DNA of 64,000 nt from Salvator merianae (taxonomy: Eukaryota > Chordata > Lepidosauria > Squamata > Teiidae): assembly GCA_003586115.2 (NCBI GenBank), contig QVOM02000021.1:12116478-12180477 (forward strand), written 5' to 3'. Below are positions 33,801-46,600 of the stretch, in pieces; positions within the stretch are counted from its first letter, which is position 1; every line of letters begins with the position of its first letter. The position numbers and the translations under genes were made by a program. Under the pieces are notes generated by a model, which was not told the DNA's origin, searched no databases, and saw only the letters and a list, made by a program, of their open reading frames with translations.

Positions 33801-34462
33801 ATATATTAGTTACATAATCTACTTTGATCTCAGGGAATGGGTAGTCATTCTATAATAATCCACACTTTGGTTTACATGAAGTGCAAACCTTGTGTACTGA
33901 ATGTCAAACAATAATTAGAGAACACAGAGGCATAATTCAATTTCAAAGCCACAGACTTTCTTTGTTTATCCTGGCAAACTAAAAATATTAAGATAGGAAA
34001 CAACACCTATCACTCACATATTAGAACATGTCTGTCACTGAAAGGTCAAACTCAATTACCATGAAAGCTTCCAGAATTCTTATCAGTTATCTCTTAAGAT
34101 AGGAGTTGGCTTGCCAGCCATAGTTCACTATACTTTTCATGTATAAAAAGTATAAAAAAGACCCTTTTTAAAAATTCACAGCTGAAAAAGAGATCTACTG
34201 TGAAACTCAAACAAAATGATGCAAACATGATTTTAAAATTCCAACATAGTTTATGGTGAAAGTCAAGAAGCACCAAGAACAATATTGACTTTAAAAAGTG
34301 AAGGTTTTGTCTAACTGAATGCAATGGAACCAACAACCTAGCATTTGTGCATTGGACTGTGTTAACACAAGAATGATTGATGCTTTTCACAGCAGAGAGG
34401 ATCAAACAATAGTTTCAGTCAATGAACTTTATTAAGACAATTGAGAACCCTGGGTGAAGACT
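33801..34462. other. No gene recognised, AT-rich
   Basis: Sequence right of the big hAT. Short frames only. Confidence 0.4.
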
Positions 34463-34885
34463 GGGTGTTTTCGCACTTAACACTTTAGAATGAGATGATT
34501 ATCCCATTCTAAGGTGGTATTGACCATGCAATGTGGACACCATCTGCACTGTGTGGATGTAGTCTGAAATACGAGCAGGCTATCAGCACTTGCGGTGCAA
34601 ATGCTGGTAGCCTTGCTTGATGATTGCTATGACAGTGGCCGGGAAGCATCAGGCTGCTCCCATGGCAACCACCAGCACCGTGCAGTGCACAGGCATGATC
34701 GAGTGATGGTGGCAGCCACGGCAAGTGCTAAAACACTTTACTGGGAGCTTACTATCAGCAGCTGGTAAAGCTGTGGAGCACTAATTTGTGCTCCCCACCT
34801 AGGATCGATTGGGAGAAGCTTTATGCTGTTCCTGGCCACTCAGGCCCCTGCAAAGTGCTAAAGCACTTTGCTAGCAAACAGGGCC
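34463..34885 (-). mobile_element. GGGCC-type short DNA transposon, diverged copy 6
   Basis: The left end GGGTGTTTTCGCACTTA is followed by TATCCCATTCTAAGGTGG, the inverse layout of the 9809 and 35275 copies. The right end reads AGCAAACAGGGCC. No clear duplication. Confidence 0.65.
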
Positions 34886-35274
34886 TCAGATATGACACAT
34901 AAGCATACATGGGAAACAAGCTGCACCATGTAGAATAGGGATGGATAAGATATTAATGTGCAAGCAGATTTTGAACAGGTTTATTCAGTCCAGCTGAGAG
35001 AATCTCTGAATAATAAACTCCCACAATCAACTGGACACATATTGAATAGATTGAAGTTCATCTGAACTCAGACAAACTGACAGGCTGCAAGTGTTTGAGG
35101 GAGGTTTGTAGACCAATAACATATTATATGGCTGCTTCTGCAACTACTGTTATCACTCCCAAAGTCTTGTAACAATTGCAGATTAATTAAATATACCATA
35201 GAATCCCAACAAAATAATCAAAATTAGACTCATGTCATGCCAATCTCATGTGAATGTGTGCAAACTGAAACATA

Positions 35275-35746
35275 GGGCCCGTTTGCACTTTGTACTAATG
35301 AGCATCTGAGATGCTCACTAATACAATGCTTTTGCACTCTGCAGAGGCCCTTGCACCCACTCTGCAGAGGCCCTTGCAGCCAGGACACTGCTCCCGATCA
35401 CAAATAGCTGTGGAGCACTGTGGTCCACAGCTTTACAGGGAGCTGATAGCTCCTGGTGAAGTCCGTTTGCACTTGTCACAGCCGCCACACAATCACATGA
35501 TCACACCTGCATCTACCTGTATGCTGCGTGGCACTGCTGGGCACCATGGCAGTGTCTGGACATTTCCTGGCCACTTTCATGGTAAGCATTCAGCAAGGCT
35601 ACCAACATTCATGGTGCAAATGCTGGTGGCCTGCTGATAGTAAGCACTACAGCCATGCAGTGCAGATGGTGTCCTTGCTGCACAGTCAATACCACCACAG
35701 AACAGAATAATTATCCTGTTCTAAGGTGGTAAGTTTGAAAATGCCC
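35275..35746 (+). mobile_element. GGGCC-type short DNA transposon, copy 7 (472 bp)
   Basis: The left end GGGCCCGTTTGCACTTTG and the right end AAGTTTGAAAATGCCC are diverged inverted repeats. The flanks ATA and AAA are compatible with a 3-bp duplication. It includes the TATCCTGTTCTAAGGTGG segment shared with copies 3 and 6, and a CTCTGCAGAGGCCCTTGCA direct repeat at about 35337 and 35358. Confidence 0.72.
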
Positions 35747-36894
35747 AAAGTGATATCAGAAATGTCCAGAAAAAGCCATATTCAGACATGTGCATACTAT
35801 GTCACCTAACCTTATATCTTCAGTGGGGCAATGTGTGCATGTATATTTCCACCAGACTCAGTCTGGCTGGATAAGGCTAGGTTGAGTTCAATAGTAGGAG
35901 GGAATAATCACTTACAGCTGATGTACTCTGCCTATCCAAGACTCTGTTTGGTAATGGTACAGCAGACCTTCAAGTGCAGTCTGAAGGTTTCCATCTTATT
36001 GTCTGAAGTCCAGTTGTTGAGAATGACATTCAGAGAATGGACCTGAGTTTGAATTCTGGGTCTGGTCCATCGCTAATTTGAAACTGGATCCTGGCAGTTT
36101 CCATAATAAAGTTATATAGAACTGTTTTAAATAATTAAATATTGTTACTGCATTTCCCCCTGCACTCTGCCAGTCCACAGTATGGCTCTCTGTAAGCTGC
36201 TTTGGGATATCAGATAAGGAGGAAAGAGAGCCAACCGGTAATGCCGTATCAGTTGCTTCCTCATTCCTCTCTCACTTTCTCAGCTGATTTTTGGAAATGC
36301 ATCAGGGAAGGGACTGAGGATGAGTGGCAGCATCACTTGCATTTCTTTCTCCCATCTGGTAAGTGAGGACCATATCCCCTTTGGGAAATGCAGTGGAGGA
36401 GGGAAAAAGAAGTGCCAGTGCTCCCAGTTTACTCAGGAGTACATTTTCTCCATGAGCAAGCCCAGGTGTGAACTGCTGCTTTCTTCAAGGCCGTATTTTG
36501 GCTCCCAAGATGCACTGTAAGCTTGGCCACATCTCTAGACAGCATTCAGTGTGCCGTGGAGGACCACTGGAGTCTACTCATCTCCGCAGCAAAGAAGCAT
36601 GAAGGTGCACGGATGGACTTCAATCTCACACCACATTGCACACACCGCATTCAGTGTGTGAAAAAGCAACTCCAAAAGCTGCTTCTTGTGCACTTGCCAC
36701 AATGAAATGGGTCTTCTGCACCTGCACATGGAGCATGAAAGACCTTCCAAGTATGGACATGAAGACTTCAAAACAGCAGTCTCAGAGGTGGCAGTGGAGC
36801 TGTTAAACCCCTTCCCAAGGCTGCCTGAAGCCTGCAGAGGCCTGGTGGGAAGCCCAATCTAGCACTGAGGCCACTCTGTGGAGAGATGCCCTTT
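35747..36894. other. No gene recognised
   Basis: GTAAGCTGCTTTGGGATATC near 36191, followed by GATAAGGAGG, looks like an eroded LINE tail. Nothing else recognised. Confidence 0.4.
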
Positions 36895-37511
36895 GGGCCT
36901 TTTCGCACTGAGCTCGGTAGACCGTTCCCAGTAGTTGACTTCGAACCGGAGAGGTTGGAGAATGCTGGCTGCCATTCGCACTCCCAGCCAGAGGAACGGA
37001 CCCGAAGCCGACCAGCAGAGGGAACAGTGCGAAAGGCAGTCGCTAGTTCTGTACCGCACTCCGTACCATCGTACCCCACTTCGTAGCATCGTACTCCACT
37101 TCGTAACCAGAGGGCTCATTATGAACCCGATTTCGTAACGGCAGGTAGGCTGCCATGCCGAAAGGGCTATCCCGGGTGCGTAGCTTCACACCGGGTATGG
37201 AGCATTGTACCAGGTACGAAAACTTCGCACCCGTGTTTGAAAACATCGCACCCCGCATGCACAGCTGCGCCAGCCACGCCTGGCCGCCATTTCAAACACC
37301 GACGGGAGTGCGAAAGCACCGTGCCCGATCTTCGCTCCATCGCGCAGGTCGGGATGAAGACAAGCTTTTACTTGTCTTGCCTTACCCAACATCAGGTTTG
37401 AATCGGGTACGATGTGGTTCGGATTGGGTGAGGCGCGTGCCCGTGGCAGTGCGAACGCTCCGTTCTAGCGAGCGGACAAGAACGTTCCACTGCTGCAGTG
37501 CGAACAGGCCC
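36895..37511 (+). mobile_element. GGGCC-type short DNA transposon, copy 8 (617 bp, CpG-rich)
   Basis: GGGCCTTTTCGCACT at the left, inverse of GGGCCTGTTCGCACT at the right. Flanks TTT and ATC do not match, so the duplication is lost or one side rearranged. The interior is very close to copy 4, with repeated TCGTA/CTTCGTA words. Confidence 0.87.
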
Positions 37512-38338
37512 ATCGTCTTCCATCATGGATGTTTGATGTGGAAGGCAGTGCCATGGCATGCCAATTAAATCTTTTAGATGTAGCCTTAATCAGATGTACT
37601 GTGGAAATGTTATGAAGATGTTTTAGGAAGTAATTATCGTTATGAATGGAAATTTGAATGAAATGTATTATGTTGAATAAAACTCAATAAAATGTAGGGG
37701 GGAAATTAGATATGCTGTGGACAGGACCTAATGTTTTAGATACTATAATCAGTTTTCTTTTAACATTAATAAATTAGCTGTTAAGATTTTATTTTTATTA
37801 TAGGGTACAACATTCAGGGCAAATGGCTTACAGATTGGAAGAACTGGATAAACTCTCTCTCTCTTTCACACACACACAAAGAGCACAGGGAATGCAAAAA
37901 TTATATTTTCTCCTCATATTATGTTTTCCTCCAGTAAGAGAAAAAAGTATAAAGAAAAAAAATGAGAGATGACCAGATTCTACTCAAGAGAGGAATATCT
38001 TATTTTCAGTAAAACACTGGAGTGACAGTAACATGCTGAGATGTGTAAGAGAATTGTCTATGTTGTATTGCCAATATGCTTTTCAGAAAACATGCACACA
38101 GCAGGCCAAATTATATCTATCTTGATGGCTTGCTGCTGGTATAATACTATTATATTCAATGAGATACTGCAGAGAAGTTCCACCTCAAAGTCACCATTCT
38201 GACAGCATAATGCATAGATTCTGGATGCTGTTACAGGATTTTCTCAAATGGGTTCTCTGAACCAGACTCTAAAATCTGCACTGAGGTACAAAGGAACTCC
38301 AGACATATGACTCCATAAAAGAATATTTTTTTATTTAC
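37512..38338. other. No gene recognised, strongly AT-rich
   Basis: Short CT and CA runs near 37852-37880. No open frame of note. Confidence 0.4.
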
Positions 38339-38734
38339 AAAGAACAAATAGCACATGATGAAATTATTTAAATTATTTAAATGACTCCATAAAATGTGAA
38401 ACAGTCAACAATACTTGGAAATTTTACTATGAATATAATATGGTAATATACAGTAAAAAGGCCATACAAAACACAAAAGACAATACTCAATTTAAACAGT
38501 TAATCAGTTATTCAATATACATAATAAAACAAATAGAACAAATAGAACAAATAGCACATAATGAAATTATTTAAATTATTTAAATGACTCCATAAAATGT
38601 GAAACAGTCAACAATACTTGGAAATTTTACTATGAATATAATATGGTAATATACAGTAAAAAGGCCATACAAAACACAAAAGACAATACTCAATTTAAAC
38701 AGTTAATCAGTTATTCAATATACATAATAAAAAT
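38339..38734 (+). repeat. 203-bp tandem duplication, nearly identical copies
   Basis: GCACATGATGAAATTATT at 38351 recurs as GCACATAATGAAATTATT at 38554, and the following roughly 180 bases match without another difference that I can see, to TACATAATAAAA. The junction has AACAAATAG copies (about 38528-38553). The AT-rich unit has no coding frame. The near identity suggests a recent local event, or an assembly artefact. Confidence 0.93.
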
Positions 38735-39867
38735 ATAAAGCAGGAAGCATCTTGATGGGAGAAAGTGTTAACTTGTTGAGCAGTCAAGCAGAGCCACATG
38801 TATGCTGGGAAAAGGACAAAAGAAATTAAGTGAGGATATTAAAAGGAGCTGATATCATGCCATTAAGGGAGCATCCATATCTCAGGGGCATGGTGTACAC
38901 CAGGGTGAGGATACTCACTCCTTCCCTTGGGATGGGACATATGCTGGCCAACCTCTCACTCCTCTCTGTCCTTTGGAGCTGATAGCTCAGCCTCAGAAGT
39001 TAGCTGTCAGCTCAGGAGGTGAGGGGCCTTCTCATGCCAAAAACGGCCCTGGAAATGTGCTGCATAGTGTAGGATCTTTAGAGCATGTTCTCTGTTGTCA
39101 TTCGTCCAAACAGCAGCAGAGAACAGGCTGAATGGCAGTGGTGCTGTCCGAATCATTTTTCAGTGCTCTGATGAAGAATGTTCAGGAGGGCACCGAAAGA
39201 CCCTTCAGCACCCTTCTCAGTGAACCATACAGCAGTGGGTGCCTCAGCTGACCACTGCATTATGGAAGCTGTTTAAAGATGTCTGCAATCCTAGGTGCAG
39301 AGACAGCATAAGTCTTCACTGGAAAATTTTAATAGCCTGTTTATTGGGGCAAGTAAAAAGAAGGGTTATGGGCAATGGCAGCACTTGCATTTCCAAGAAA
39401 ACTGAAAACTCTAGTTGCTTTCTTCTTTGTATATTTTTTAAAAGGGACAGCCAAGCTTGTCATCTTATAACAAAGAGTGCAATCACTAGGGCAGGTTCAG
39501 AAGCTTTGTAGGCTAGGCCCACACAAAAATCAAACAGGGCACTTCCTATTGTCCAATAACCTCTTCCTATGAGCACCTTTGAACCATATTGCCACATATT
39601 ATTTGCAGTGATGACTCCTCTTGTTACTTCATGCACATACCTCTTTCTGCTATTCTGCCTCATTCACTTTACCCTTCCTCCAAACCCATTTCCAGGGGCT
39701 TCCACAGATAACTGGTTGGCTGGCCACAAGTCCTACTCCATCTTGTAATACTACTCTCCCCAAATGTGCATTCTCATATCCCTTCCAAAAAACTGATATC
39801 TAATCCAGCACCCCAATTTATCAGCTAACTTGTTTTAAATCATATATTCAGATGAAACTTTATTTTA
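38735..39867. other. No gene recognised
   Basis: The 90-codon frame at 39239-39511 has no recognisable domain. Confidence 0.4.
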
Positions 39868-39960
39868 ATTATTCTATTTATTTATTTATTAGTCTTATAT
39901 CCCGCCCATCCCGAATTGGGCTCTGGGCGGCTGCCAACAAGTAAAAATTACAATTAAAAC
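39868..39960 (-). mobile_element. L2-type LINE tail, inverted
   Basis: The minus strand reads GCCCAATTCGGGATGGGCGG then GATATAAGACTAATAAATAA, the standard reptilian L2-like 3' tail. Sequence at 39960-40080 is A-rich and may be the adjoining part. Confidence 0.7.
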
Positions 39961-40449
39961 ATCGATAAATACACCAGAAATTATCAAACAATGAGATACT
40001 AAAATATTAAAAACATCAAAACAACAAGACCCCCAGTTACCCCTCCAATAAAACAACTGTAAACATTACATATTAATGAATATCTTTTTGAAACAATGTT
40101 TGTACTGGTTACAATATTCACGTTTTCAGTAGTTTCTCCTGAACCTCCACCACATTCACAAGGTAAGCAAGTCCACACTCAGAAAGAGACACCTGGCAGG
40201 GCAAGTTCCCCTTGTACTCAATGACATAAAGGCATCTTCAGAGCTCTTTATTATGTCCTGCTGATAGGTCACTTTCTCTGATCCCTGGGACAGGACTGGG
40301 TTATGATGTGAGCAGCTAAGTGTGCTGAAAACTCCCTTTGGCCACTCCAGTGTTACCCCATTTCCCATGTGTGGGTGTAGCTGTACATTGAGGGGAAGCA
40401 TTGAAAGTCACTCATAAACTCTTGAGTGCCATGTTGGCAATCCTAGACT

Positions 40450-40585
40450 ATTGCGCAGATGTCGTGCTCTAGAAGTTGCTGAACTACAACTGCCATCATT
40501 TCCTAGCTATTGGATCTGCTGCCTGGGGCTGATGGGTGATCAGCAACAGCTGGAGCAGTGGGAACATGGTTGGACCATCCTTTCC
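40450..40585. repeat. ACAACTCCCATCAT-type palindromic repeat
   Basis: GTTGCTGAACTACAACTGCC and, 60 bases on, GGGGCTGATGGGTGATCAGC pair as inverted arms with AGCAACAGCTGG. Probably a small non-autonomous DNA element. Confidence 0.55.
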
Positions 40586-41348
40586 TAGTACGCCCAAAGA
40601 CTGTTCCTTTAGAGTGTGAAAGGTAGGTATCTGAGGCTGCCTCCAGAGAGCAAGAGGCAATGCAGGATCTAAAGAAGATCCTGCAATTGCCTCTTGCCAT
40701 CTCCCCTGCAGATGTGAAGAGCAATAATGGTCTTACCTTCACATCTGCCAGCAGCTTCCAATCTGAGCTAACTTTGTATTACTGGAAGCCAGCCAAGCAC
40801 CCACTTTCTTTTGCATGCCTTGCCAGCAGATGTGAAGGTAAGGGGAACTATTACTAGAAACTTGGTATCATTGCTGAAATGTTCACAATAGCAATATATC
40901 AGGTATTCACTTCACTAATCTAGAACTATATTAGGAAAGCTGTGATTATATCTGGCATTCCCAGTATAGGGCCAGAAGAATCACAGGTTTTATCCCATGT
41001 CTGGAGACACTCTGACTGAGGGGAAAGTATTAAAAATTATGACTCCTTTTGACAGGGATCTAATTTCTCAGACCATAACTTCATTTGTGTACGTATCATT
41101 CTGCATAATACCTAGATTTCACTTCCTGCCATCATCTTGTACATCTTCATACCTAGGGTTACTATATTAAGACTGCTCTGTGACATATAGTGGTCATACA
41201 CAAACCAACAGCAAAGTGCCTAAGAAAATCATTATTACTGCAAAGGTATTTTTCCTAGAATTAATTTCTAATACTGCATTACAAGTTCCCATTCAAGTCA
41301 GTAGGGAATAATGAATGGATAGCTTTGTATTCCACAGAGATTGTCAAA
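40586..41348. other. No gene recognised
   Basis: Contains an inverted pair around 40665-40700 (GATCTAAAGAAGATCC and AATTGCCTCTTGCCA against AAGAGGCAATGCAGGATC), a possible small foldback. No coding signal. Confidence 0.35.
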
Positions 41349-41836
41349 GGGCTCTCCTGCATGGAGCCTTAGTCTGGATTAAGGGTCCATGTAATATACT
41401 TCTAGGCCTCATGGATTTGCACATAAATAGCCCTTCTGCTGGCCCACTCTGCCTGCATGAGATAGAGCATGATCCAAATTAAGGAGGCCCTTAATCTGGA
41501 TCAATGGTAGTCCTGATTAATAAGAACTACCAGTAAACCAGAAGGCAGATCTACACATGCCTCCCATATTTGGGACTACTGGGGGGCACCTTTTGATGGC
41601 ATGATGTTGTGTGCTGCCAAAAAGCACCCCCGAAATGTTCCTACCTCTTGGGAGGCATGAAGGTGTAGCTGTGAAACTCGTGTGAGCTTTACAGCAATAG
41701 TGTGGCCTATTCTGAATAGTGCCATCAGTACAGATGGTGCTGGTCCCGCCCACACCTCCCTGTGTCCCAGATCACTAGGCCAAGCTAATCCAGACTCACT
41801 GATCTGGATTTAAGGCAAATAAGTGCAGAAAGGACC
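41349..41836 (+). mobile_element. Dispersed short element of the same family, copy 4, AAA flanks
   Basis: GGGCTCTCCTGCATGGAG at the left and AAGTGCAGAAAGGACC at the right form diverged ends with AAA on both outsides. The interior has GAGATAGAGCATGATCC and a ccaaaaagcacccc/ggggggcacc inverted pair. Confidence 0.6.
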
Positions 41837-42429
41837 AAACTCTCTCATTATTTCACAAACAATACAAGCAAAAATTCACAAAGATACCAGCCAAAAGAGT
41901 CAATTGGATAAAAGACCTGATTGGATAAAAGACCACATGACAAAGCATGACTTTTGCATTTTTTTTCATCTTTGTAAACTTCTTCACAGGTCACCTGCCT
42001 CACACAGAGAAGACCAGGAGCCAGGTGGACAGACACCCACTCAGACAACTTGGCCTGCCCTAACTTTGAGACTGGGAAAAGAAAGTACCCTGGCATTGAT
42101 ATTATACACTGGGAATAATTTGGGGGGAGGCAGAAATTTAAGTGGACTGTTTCCAGAGTCTGGTGAAATGTCATTGGGCTCCAACATAGGCTGCAGGCCA
42201 CTCCTGGCACTGACATTTTTTCTGCATGGTAGCAGCAAGATCAATCTTAGCTCAAGCCATATTTATAGAGCAGATTTTCCCTCTCTGCCAATACAACTCA
42301 TGCCAAAAGATTACTTGTCCCAAGGGGACCACGCAGATCCTTTTATTTAAAAAGTTTTTTATGTACTCCCAGCTTTTCTTCAGGGCCTGAACATAATTAA
42401 CCATGATATTGTTGTTGCTGGTGTTGTTG

Positions 42430-43110
42430 TTCATCTTTTTAGACAGTGGCAGAGTCCACATGGGAGGAGAAAAAGCCCTTCCCCCTCCACATTAAAAGAA
42501 GTACCTTCCTTCCTCTGCATTAAGGGAAGCTATCACTTCTCTTAAAGTGACAGTGTGTTTTCTGCACACTGCCAGATGTCCTTACCTGTCAAATTGCAGC
42601 AAGAGAATCCCCAGTCACGATTTGGACTTGACTCTGCAACTGCATTCTTGAGTTAAAGGCAAGAGGAAATGGTAGCCTTCATCCGCCAGTCTCAAAATTA
42701 CTGCCAGTTTTGCCTTGGGGAGCAGAAGAGAGCTCCCCAACCCATCCAAATCATGGCTGGGGATTCCCTTGCTGCCATTTGTCAGATGGGGAGAAATAAA
42801 AATCCAAGCAGGGAAGTTCCCAGCTTTGAATCTGAAGGCAGGGTGGTGGGTTCAAACATAGGAATTGGTCCTATGGGCCATTCCCTGTATTCAAATAGGC
42901 AGCCACTGCTGAGGAGACCAGTAAGTCTATGCATTCTCAGAGCTCTTCAAAGAGCTCAGCAGTAGAGGCACCATATCGGTGCTTGTTATGGCATGGGGGA
43001 GGTAGAGCATGGTGTCAGTGCAGATGCCCGCCCTTCCTCTGCATTGAATATGCTGACACTGCATCCCTACAGCACAGTCAAGGCACCATAAAGGTGCCAT
43101 ACAGATCTGC
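42430..43110 (+). repeat. Older dispersed repeat, copy 2, uninterrupted
   Basis: It shares the ordered words listed for 18455-19450. The edges GGCAGAGTCCACATGG and CATACAGATCTGCC are weakly inverted (GGCAGA), hinting at a DNA transposon. No protein is encoded. Confidence 0.6.
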
Positions 43111-43270
43111 CAGTGTGTCAGTGGTAATTTACAGCTGCATAAAAAATCCAATTGGGATCTTTTTTTAATATAAAAATCATATTTAATGCAGTTGAAATTC
43201 ACAACACATTTTAAGTCAATACTTTTTGACATGCTGAATATATCCAAATGTCTTTGTGCCACATGTCAAA

Positions 43271-43719
43271 GGGCCTTTTCACACTTTCCACTGTGGAATG
43301 TTCTCCAGCAAACATTTCATGGTGGAATTGACCATGCAGTGCTGACACCATCTGCACTGTATGGCCATATTCATGACCATCAGCAGGATACCAGCGTTCG
43401 CAGTGCAAATGCTGGTATCCTGGTTTGATCTTCATAATGACAGCAGCTGGGAAGCATCCAGCTGCTGCCATGACGACCAACAGTGCCATGCAGTGTGCAG
43501 TACGCAGGTGCAATCGCACAGGTACAGTTGTTGTGTGCGGCACGACTGTGCATTCCAAGTGTGAATGTAGTTTACTGGGAGCTGGATACAAACTCCACAG
43601 CTATCTATGATTGGGAGATGCAATATGCTGCTCCCAGTCACAAGGGCCTCCACAAAGTGCAGAGGTACTTTGCTAGCGAGCATCCCTGGTGCTCACTAGT
43701 GCAAAGTGCAAAAAGGCCC
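43271..43719 (+). mobile_element. GGGCC-type short DNA transposon, copy 9 (449 bp)
   Basis: GGGCCTTTTCACACTTTCC and the right end AAGTGCAAAAAGGCCC pair well. Flanks AAA and AGT do not match convincingly. The interior resembles copies 3, 6 and 7 (TGGTATCC, GCTGGGAAGCATCC). Confidence 0.78.
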
Positions 43720-45392
43720 AGTGTCTGCCATAAGAAGGACTTCCATGCAAGCATGATAAAATTGACCTTTATATCACATAGGTCTTTACACTGAATAAGC
43801 TCATTTCATTACTAAGAGTGAGAAAACTTCTCAAAGGTTTTCTGAGGACTTTGATGCTTCTCTTTGAGAATCTAGAAGAGAGGATCTTTCTAATGGGATT
43901 TTTTTATCGTGCTTGGCCTGCACTAAGCTATTTGATGAATGGATTGTTAGGATTATTTTATTAGGAGATGTTGAACAAACAGTTCTGCAGAATTTGTTAT
44001 AATTTTCTTAGACGACTTTAGTCAACTTTGTTACACAGAGTGCTCTTGGATAAACCTATACCTAGGATCTTTCAACTGAGATTTAAGACAATGCATTCTA
44101 CAATCAAGGATATTCTATTAATCAGGTAGCAGAGGAAAAGGGGGGGGGGGAACGCATTGAAAAATTCCAAAGACAAAAGCATATTATAAAGGATCAAATA
44201 AATTGATTAACTCTTGTCAATATAGTTAAGCAAACCTAACTAAACTTTTCTCTAGTTCAATCTACATAAAAGACATGTTTTAGTTTCAACTATAAACAAA
44301 CTTACAATGAAATATTGACTATGAGTTCCCTTACCACTGTGAGCACCTCCATAAAGTGTCTGGGGATTGATGTTTTCATTCCCAGCAGCATGACACACAT
44401 GCCTGAGGTGTGATCACACATGGGGTCTTAGAAATGTCCATTTTCTGGGATTGCCCATCTATAGATGAAGGACAACAACCCATGTCACAAAGTTTGAAAA
44501 ACAGGCAGCTTGCCTTCTCTTCCTTCCCCATTGTTGCCTGCCTTCCTTGCCTCCCATAGGCCGACGCAGCTGATTTTCCATGGACCTGACTGGTCAGTGT
44601 CTGTAGCAGACTGGAAATAGATAGGAGCCTCCATAGACTCCTGTCCCATCCACCCCAAACTGCAAGAGTCAACTTGAGAGTGATATGTTCACATCTGCAA
44701 AAGGGATGCATGAACACAGGCTTAGGGACATGGTAAGTGTTTGTTTTGTGTTGCTCATCTGTCTCTAGAGCCTCAAATGCACCCTGAGGATACCCATTTT
44801 AGTGGGTCTGATCATACCCCAAACCTGCAGCACCTGCCTGAGGCACCTAGGGCGGAAGACGAAATAGTGTTCTTGCAGAAAGCACCTCAGCCATTGCTTC
44901 TTCAGGCACTCTTGCACACTGCCGTTCATATGCAAAAGCACACAGAAATGTCAGGGGAAGACATTTTCCACAGACACTCTTTCCTCCAGATATCTCCCAC
45001 CATGGCTGTGGGGACGGAGTCAAAGAAAATGGATACAAATCATATTCCGCAGAGTAAACAGCAAGAGAAAAAAGATGATCAAGCTCACAGCTTACCATTT
45101 TTATTCCATAAAGGATAAAAAAAGTTCAAAAGCAAGCTACAACTAACATTTTAACTTGTTATCTTTTATATAATAAAGAAGGTCAATGGATACGAACATT
45201 CAACATACTGAAGTACTGGGACCACCCAATCTACCCAGATTGGATAACATTGATGACTTTTTTGAGGTCTCCCCTGCGGCCTACCATGGCCTCCTGATGG
45301 TTGGTTTAGAGTGATGAAGCCATGGGTGCCTGACTGCTCCATAGCAACTGCTTTTCAGCTGGTCAAGACATCAGCAGATGAAGTTGCTGAGT
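43720..45392. other. No gene recognised
   Basis: A poly-G run at about 44140 and a 125-codon frame at 44741-45118 without any known motif. Confidence 0.4.
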
Positions 45393-45497
45393 TTTCTGGA
45401 GAGAGAATAAAGTCCTGTCACAGTGAGCTGTCTGGAGAGACAATGAAGTCCTGTCACAGTGAGCTGTCTGGAGAGACAATGGAAGTCCTGTCACATC
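45393..45497. repeat. 36-bp tandem repeat, about 3 units
   Basis: GAGCTGTCTGGAGAGACAAT followed by GAAGTCCTGTCACAGT occurs twice exactly, with a diverged first unit (TTTTCTGGAGAGAGAATAAAG). Similar in scale to the minisatellite but unrelated in sequence. Confidence 0.9.
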
Positions 45498-46420
45498 AGC
45501 ACTCCACTGAGGCAAAAAAAAACTCCTTTCCAGATGGATCATACACTTGAGAAAAAAAGGGAAAGGATGGCCCAGTCCATGAGAGAGCAGGGACACGCTC
45601 ACAGCTAGCAGCTCATTGTAGACACAAGCAGTGGTTCCTCTAGTTTCTTTCCCACAAATAAAGTGAAACATTTCAAGAGACCATTTGTACCCAACTCAAA
45701 TACACTTGAACGTGAGAAGCATCCATGAATGATATTAGCCTGGAATGAAAACTTCAGATCCTGGGGAAAATATCTGATTTAGTCTATTAAGCAGTTGTTA
45801 TCACTGCTGTACCTGAGGGAGTATAAATTAGTAATCTTACATAAAATGCCACTGAGTTTCACCATGGCTTAAAAATAGCCTCTGAAGGAAACACAAATGC
45901 TTAACAATATTCCCCAGCTCATACCAAAAGGCTTGTCATTTGATTATCTAGTGCAGGCATTTCAATACAAAACACTTAGCTGCCTTCCTTAGGAAACTGC
46001 AGTTTTTAATAGATTCAGAGGAAAAAAAAAACCAAAAAAACACTTACATTCTTGTACCATTAGTGTAGGTTCCTATTTGTTTGCTAGTGAGGATGAATAG
46101 AAGAGACTGTCAGAATAATTAGCTATTCTGCAAGTCGAGCTCTTGTGCTAACTTATTATCCTGACATTGATGATTAACTTTCAGAGCGAGGCAGTTTTGC
46201 AGAAGCGAGTATTTCACAGAAGGGACAATATAAAAATATAGCATGCTAAATCAGCTATGGTGGGGATGTGGGGAGATAGAAGTACCAAAGGTGCTCTACT
46301 TATCCTTTAAATTTTCAAGTCCATGCTTTAAAACTTCAGCAGCACTTCCATGAATCTTGGAATTTGAATTAATTGACATTTTGTACAGTGGAACAATTGG
46401 CTATGCCTAAAATACATCTG

Positions 46421-46600
46421 AAAGAGCACCGTAGCTCGCTGGTAGAGCAAACTGCCTGAAAAGTGGAGGGCGTTCCTAGCTTCTCCCTGGAAGTAGGCAA
46501 TGGCAAACCACTTCTGTATCTCTGCCAAGAAAACTGAATAGGGGTGCCATGCAGTCAACCAGCAGTTGGTCACAACTCAGTGATACCCAACAATAGCAAA
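46421..46600 (+). mobile_element. tRNA-derived SINE resembling Sauria SINE, second copy
   Basis: GTAGCTCGCTGGTAGAGC, the GGCAATGGCAAACCACTTC body and CACAACTCAGTGATACCC follow the same order as the 967-1172 copy on the opposite strand. The B box is damaged, so this copy is older or inactive. Confidence 0.82.

Noticed and set aside
41823..42350. 175-codon + strand frame
   Set aside because: Longest frame outside the transposons, but it starts inside the tail of a short DNA element, has no domain or repeat-family motif, and the opposite strand is also open. Treated as chance.
44741..45118. 125-codon + strand frame as a host gene
   Set aside because: No domain, no splice partners, His/Gln/Pro-rich composition without a family match.
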